NCBI RefSeq assembly: GCF_015767275.1
Contig: NZ_JADWMY010000008.1
Coordinates: 221,875-285,874, forward strand
Origin: Herbaspirillum sp. AP02
Lineage (GTDB): Bacteria; Pseudomonadota; Gammaproteobacteria; Burkholderiales; Burkholderiaceae_D
DNA length: 64,000 nt
Reading direction: 5' to 3'
Shown here: piece after piece, positions 61,805 to 64,000 of the stretch
Position numbering within the stretch: the first letter of the stretch is position 1
Layout of the letters: every line of letters starts with the position of its first letter
Notes under the pieces: generated by a model
What the model saw: only the letters and a program-made list of their open reading frames with translations
Databases searched by the model: none
What the model was told of the DNA's origin: nothing
Position numbers and translations under genes: made by a program

Positions 61805-61935
61805 GTTGTCTTTCCTCGTAGCAAAAGTGAAGCAATGAGAGCGCATGAGACCGGAAAATCCACGCCAAGTGCCCGATGTTCCGGGAAAACCGCTGAACAT
61901 CAGTCAAATATCGAGGTTCGGCCATGCCGGCGCGC

Positions 61936-61941
61936 TACAAT
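61936..61941 (+). promoter_or_regulatory. Possible -10 of pyrF
   Basis: TACAAT lies 28 bases before the GTG start of pyrF, between divergent lemA and pyrF. There is no consensus -35. Confidence 0.3.
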
Positions 61942-61969
61942 AGCGCATCTTTCAGTTAAAGGCATCACC

Positions 61970-62788
61970 GTGACATTCATCGAGAAACTCAACGCTGCGT
62001 GGACTTCGCGCAATTCCCTGCTGTGCGTGGGCCTGGACCCCGACCTCAAGAAATTCCCGGCCGAGCTGCAAGGCAAACCGGACGCGATCTTCGAATTCTG
62101 CCGCGCCATCATCGATGCCACCGCCGAGGCCGCCTGTGCCTTCAAGCCGCAGATCGCCTATTTCGCCGCGCTGGGCGCGGAAGAACAACTGGAGCGTATC
62201 TGCGCCTACCTGCGCAGCAACTATCCCGAGATTCCACTGGTGCTGGACGCCAAGCGTGGTGATATCGGCGCCACCGCCGAGCAGTATGCCCGCGAAGCCT
62301 TCGAGCGCTATGACGCCGATGTCGTCACCGTCAGCCCCTACATGGGCTGGGACTCGGTCTCGCCCTACCTGGAGTGGAAGGATCGTGGCGTGATCGTGCT
62401 GTGCCGCACCTCCAATGCCGGCGGCTCGGACCTGCAGTTCCTGGAAGTCGATGGCAAGCCGCTGTACCAGCACGTGGCGCGCCTGGTGGCCGAGAAGTGG
62501 AATACCAACGGCCAGTGCGGCCTGGTGGTGGGCGCGACCTTCCCGCATGAACTGGCGCAGGTGCGCGCCATCATCGGCGACATGCCCTTGCTGGTCCCGG
62601 GCGTGGGCGCCCAGGGCGGCGACGTCGAAGCCACCGTGAAATCGGGCAGGACCGCCACCGGCACCGGCATGATGATCAATTCCTCGCGCGCCATCCTGTA
62701 CGCCAAGCCGCAGGAAGGCGAAGACTTCGCCGCGGCCGCCCGCCGCGTGGCCATCGAAACGCGTGACGCGATCAACCGCTTCCGCTGA
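61970..62788 (+). CDS. pyrF: Orotidine 5'-phosphate decarboxylase
   Basis: This 272-residue enzyme makes UMP in the last step of pyrimidine synthesis. It is the longer type 2 form found in betaproteobacteria and mycobacteria. The catalytic Asp-Lys-Asp array is in [19 protein letters not shown] near residue 92. [14 protein letters not shown] and [17 protein letters not shown] are the phosphate-binding parts. The start is GTG at 61970 ([11 protein letters not shown]), with AAAGG seven bases upstream. The frame runs open far upstream, but there it is a shadow of lemA. A terminator follows. Confidence 0.97.
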   Translation: MTFIEKLNAAWTSRNSLLCVGLDPDLKKFPAELQGKPDAIFEFCRAIIDATAEAACAFKPQIAYFAALGAEEQLERICAYLRSNYPEIPLVLDAKRGDIGATAEQYAREAFERYDADVVTVSPYMGWDSVSPYLEWKDRGVIVLCRTSNAGGSDLQFLEVDGKPLYQHVARLVAEKWNTNGQCGLVVGATFPHELAQVRAIIGDMPLLVPGVGAQGGDVEATVKSGRTATGTGMMINSSRAILYAKPQEGEDFAAAARRVAIETRDAINRFR

Positions 62789-62809
62789 TCCTGAATCGAC
62801 GGTGCCATG

Positions 62810-62845
62810 AAAAAGGCGGCGACTCCGATGGAGCGCCGCCTTTGT
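62810..62845. terminator. Bidirectional terminator between pyrF and pncC
   Basis: AAAAAGGCGGCG and CGCCGCCTTT pair around an inner CTCC..GGAG stem. It separates convergent pyrF (+) and pncC (-). Confidence 0.85.
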
Positions 62846-62876
62846 CTTGATGGGGCCGGATTCGGCTCGCCCGCAT

Positions 62877-63359
62877 TCAATCTGCCAGCAGCTTGAGCAA
62901 GCCCTTCAGCGCATGCTCGACCGTCTGGGCGCGTACCTGCTGGCGGTCGCCCTTGAAGACCAGGCGCTCGGTATAGGTCTTGTCGCCCACCCGCCAGCCG
63001 AAGCAGACGGTACCCACTGGCTTGCCCGGCACCGCGCCACCGGGGCCGGCGATGCCGGTGGTGGAGACGGCCAGGTCGGAACTGCTGTTGGCCACCGCGC
63101 CCTCGGCCATGGCACCGGCGATCTCTTCGCTGACGGCGCCATGCTGGGCGATCAGGGCTTCGGAAATGTCCAGCAGTTCATTCTTGGATGCGTTCGAATA
63201 GGTCACGAAACCGCAGTCGAACCATTCCGACGATCCGGCGATCTCCGTGATGGCGTGGGCGATGCCGCCGCCGGTACAGGATTCGGCAGTGGCCAGCAGC
63301 AGGCCCTTGGCTTTGAGAGTCTGGCCCACGCGGGTGGCTAGGTCTATCGTGCTGTCCAT
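62877..63359 (-). CDS. pncC: Nicotinamide-nucleotide amidohydrolase PncC (CinA C-terminal domain)
   Basis: This 160-residue stand-alone CinA-C domain deamidates nicotinamide mononucleotide to nicotinic acid mononucleotide in NAD recycling. The active-site Ser is in LLLATAESCTGGGIAHAI (about residue 30). The GGAVPGKPVGTVCFGW and EIAGAMAEGAVANSSSDLAVSTTGIAGPGG segments are diagnostic. ATG 63359 is chosen because the GAGG site then lies nine bases away; ATG 63368 abuts it. Length is normal for single-domain PncC. It follows pgpA on the same strand, 132 bases after its stop. Confidence 0.93.
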   Translation of the reverse strand: MDSTIDLATRVGQTLKAKGLLLATAESCTGGGIAHAITEIAGSSEWFDCGFVTYSNASKNELLDISEALIAQHGAVSEEIAGAMAEGAVANSSSDLAVSTTGIAGPGGAVPGKPVGTVCFGWRVGDKTYTERLVFKGDRQQVRAQTVEHALKGLLKLLAD

Positions 63360-63491
63360 GAGTGTCATCCTCGGCTGTGCCGCAGTCTCTGTCCGTCGTG
63401 CGGGGCGGACCACGGTCGGTTGATCAACTTGCGCGAACTAGCATACTCCGATGTCGGCCATTGTTGTATCGGACCAGCGCTGATTGTTCAC

Positions 63492-64000
63492 TTACCAGTA
63501 GGCGCGCCAGAAGGCAAAGACCAGCAGGGTATAGAAGGCGGCCAGGATGTCGTCCCACATCACGCCGAAGCCGCCCTTGAAGCGGCGGTCGAACCAGGCG
63601 ATCGGCGGCGGCTTGACCATGTCGAAAAAGCGGAACACCACGAAGGCCGCGAACTGCGTCTTGAGGTTGGCCGGGGTGACCAGCACCAGCACCAGCCAGA
63701 AGGCGATGATCTCGTCCCACACCATGCTGCCGTCGTCGGGCGAGTTCAGCGCCTGGCCGGTGCGATGGCAGGCCCAGATACCGATGATGAAGCCGGCCAC
63801 GATGATGGCCAGCCAGTTGGCGGCCGTGAAGACATGCGGCCAGCGGGTGGACAGCACCGCAAAGGAGAGCCAGGCGAACAGCGTGCCTGCGGTCCCCGGC
63901 ATGATGGGCGAGAGGCCGCTGCCGAAACCTTGGGCGATCCAGTGGGCCGGATGGGCCAGCATGAAATGCGGGGTCGCTTTGCGTTTCTTCGGGGCGGGTG
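63492..64000 (-). CDS. pgpA: Phosphatidylglycerophosphatase A (5' end outside window)
   Basis: The frame is open to the window edge and reads KRKATPHFMLAHPAHWIAQG, with the PgpA motif GFGSGLSPIMPGTAGTL, then SPDDGSMVWDEIIAFWLVL and FFDMVKPPPIAWFDRRFKGG. These acidic and Lys/Arg residues form the active site that dephosphorylates phosphatidylglycerol phosphate in the inner membrane. Three to four hydrophobic segments are visible. The internal ATG at 63962 is not the start because conserved residues precede it. The true start lies beyond base 64000. Confidence 0.95.
   Translation of the reverse strand, partial: PAPKKRKATPHFMLAHPAHWIAQGFGSGLSPIMPGTAGTLFAWLSFAVLSTRWPHVFTAANWLAIIVAGFIIGIWACHRTGQALNSPDDGSMVWDEIIAFWLVLVLVTPANLKTQFAAFVVFRFFDMVKPPPIAWFDRRFKGGFGVMWDDILAAFYTLLVFAFWRAYW

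Overview
The window is about 64 kb of chromosome from a high-GC Gram-negative bacterium. Housekeeping content and gene order (fabI; gloB, a methyltransferase, rnhA and dnaQ; pyrF, pncC and pgpA) and the many ABC transporters and two-component systems fit a betaproteobacterium of the order Burkholderiales. By overall protein flavour it is probably a Herbaspirillum-like member of the Oxalobacteraceae; this is inference, since no 16S or marker search was possible. I see no IS element, CRISPR array or phage module.

Layout. (1) 1-6465: start of fabI, then a yejABEF-type peptide/microcin C importer. (2) 6624-11699: mltD, gloB, a SAM methyltransferase, rnhA, dnaQ and tRNA-Val(CAC). (3) 11732-14795: a visibly AT-richer patch next to the tRNA, holding a KTSC-like small protein and an OLD-family ATPase/Toprim nuclease, abutting a DUF2130 coiled-coil nuclease-like gene of normal composition (14801-16210). 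(4) 16250-23885: a minus-strand polyol operon (binding protein, two permeases, polyol dehydrogenase, ATPase, AraC regulator, xylulokinase). Together these would import a sugar alcohol, oxidise it to a ketose and phosphorylate D-xylulose. (5) 24121-30407: a TctDE-like two-component system divergent from an SsuA/NMT1-type ABC importer with two near-duplicate binding proteins. (6) 30529-38990: MdtD-like efflux pump, TonB-dependent siderophore receptor plus PiuC, a second TctDE-like pair, a small protein, a lipoprotein and a DUF1345 membrane protein. (7) 39263-45346: a phosphorelay cluster (CHASE3/GAF hybrid kinase with three receivers, CheR, CheB, receiver-kinase). (8) 45432-52507: MgtA with a long leader and a PhoP-box-like repeat, a small membrane protein, a MASE2-GGDEF diguanylate cyclase and DacB.

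(9) 52845-59778 is the most unusual part: a HlyB-like exporter and HlyD adaptor, a tandem pair of 188-codon secreted-looking proteins (the first broken by one amber codon), a probable secreted protein with a permuted papain-like His...Cys signature and a Lys/Arg-free Gly/aromatic tail, and a JmjC/cupin oxygenase, all in one direction behind a Fur-box-like site. My reading is a dedicated, possibly iron-regulated type I secretion locus whose substrate may be hydroxylated by the JmjC enzyme.

(10) 59785-64000: TPM-domain protein, YgcG-like protein, LemA, then pyrF, pncC and the 3' part of pgpA.
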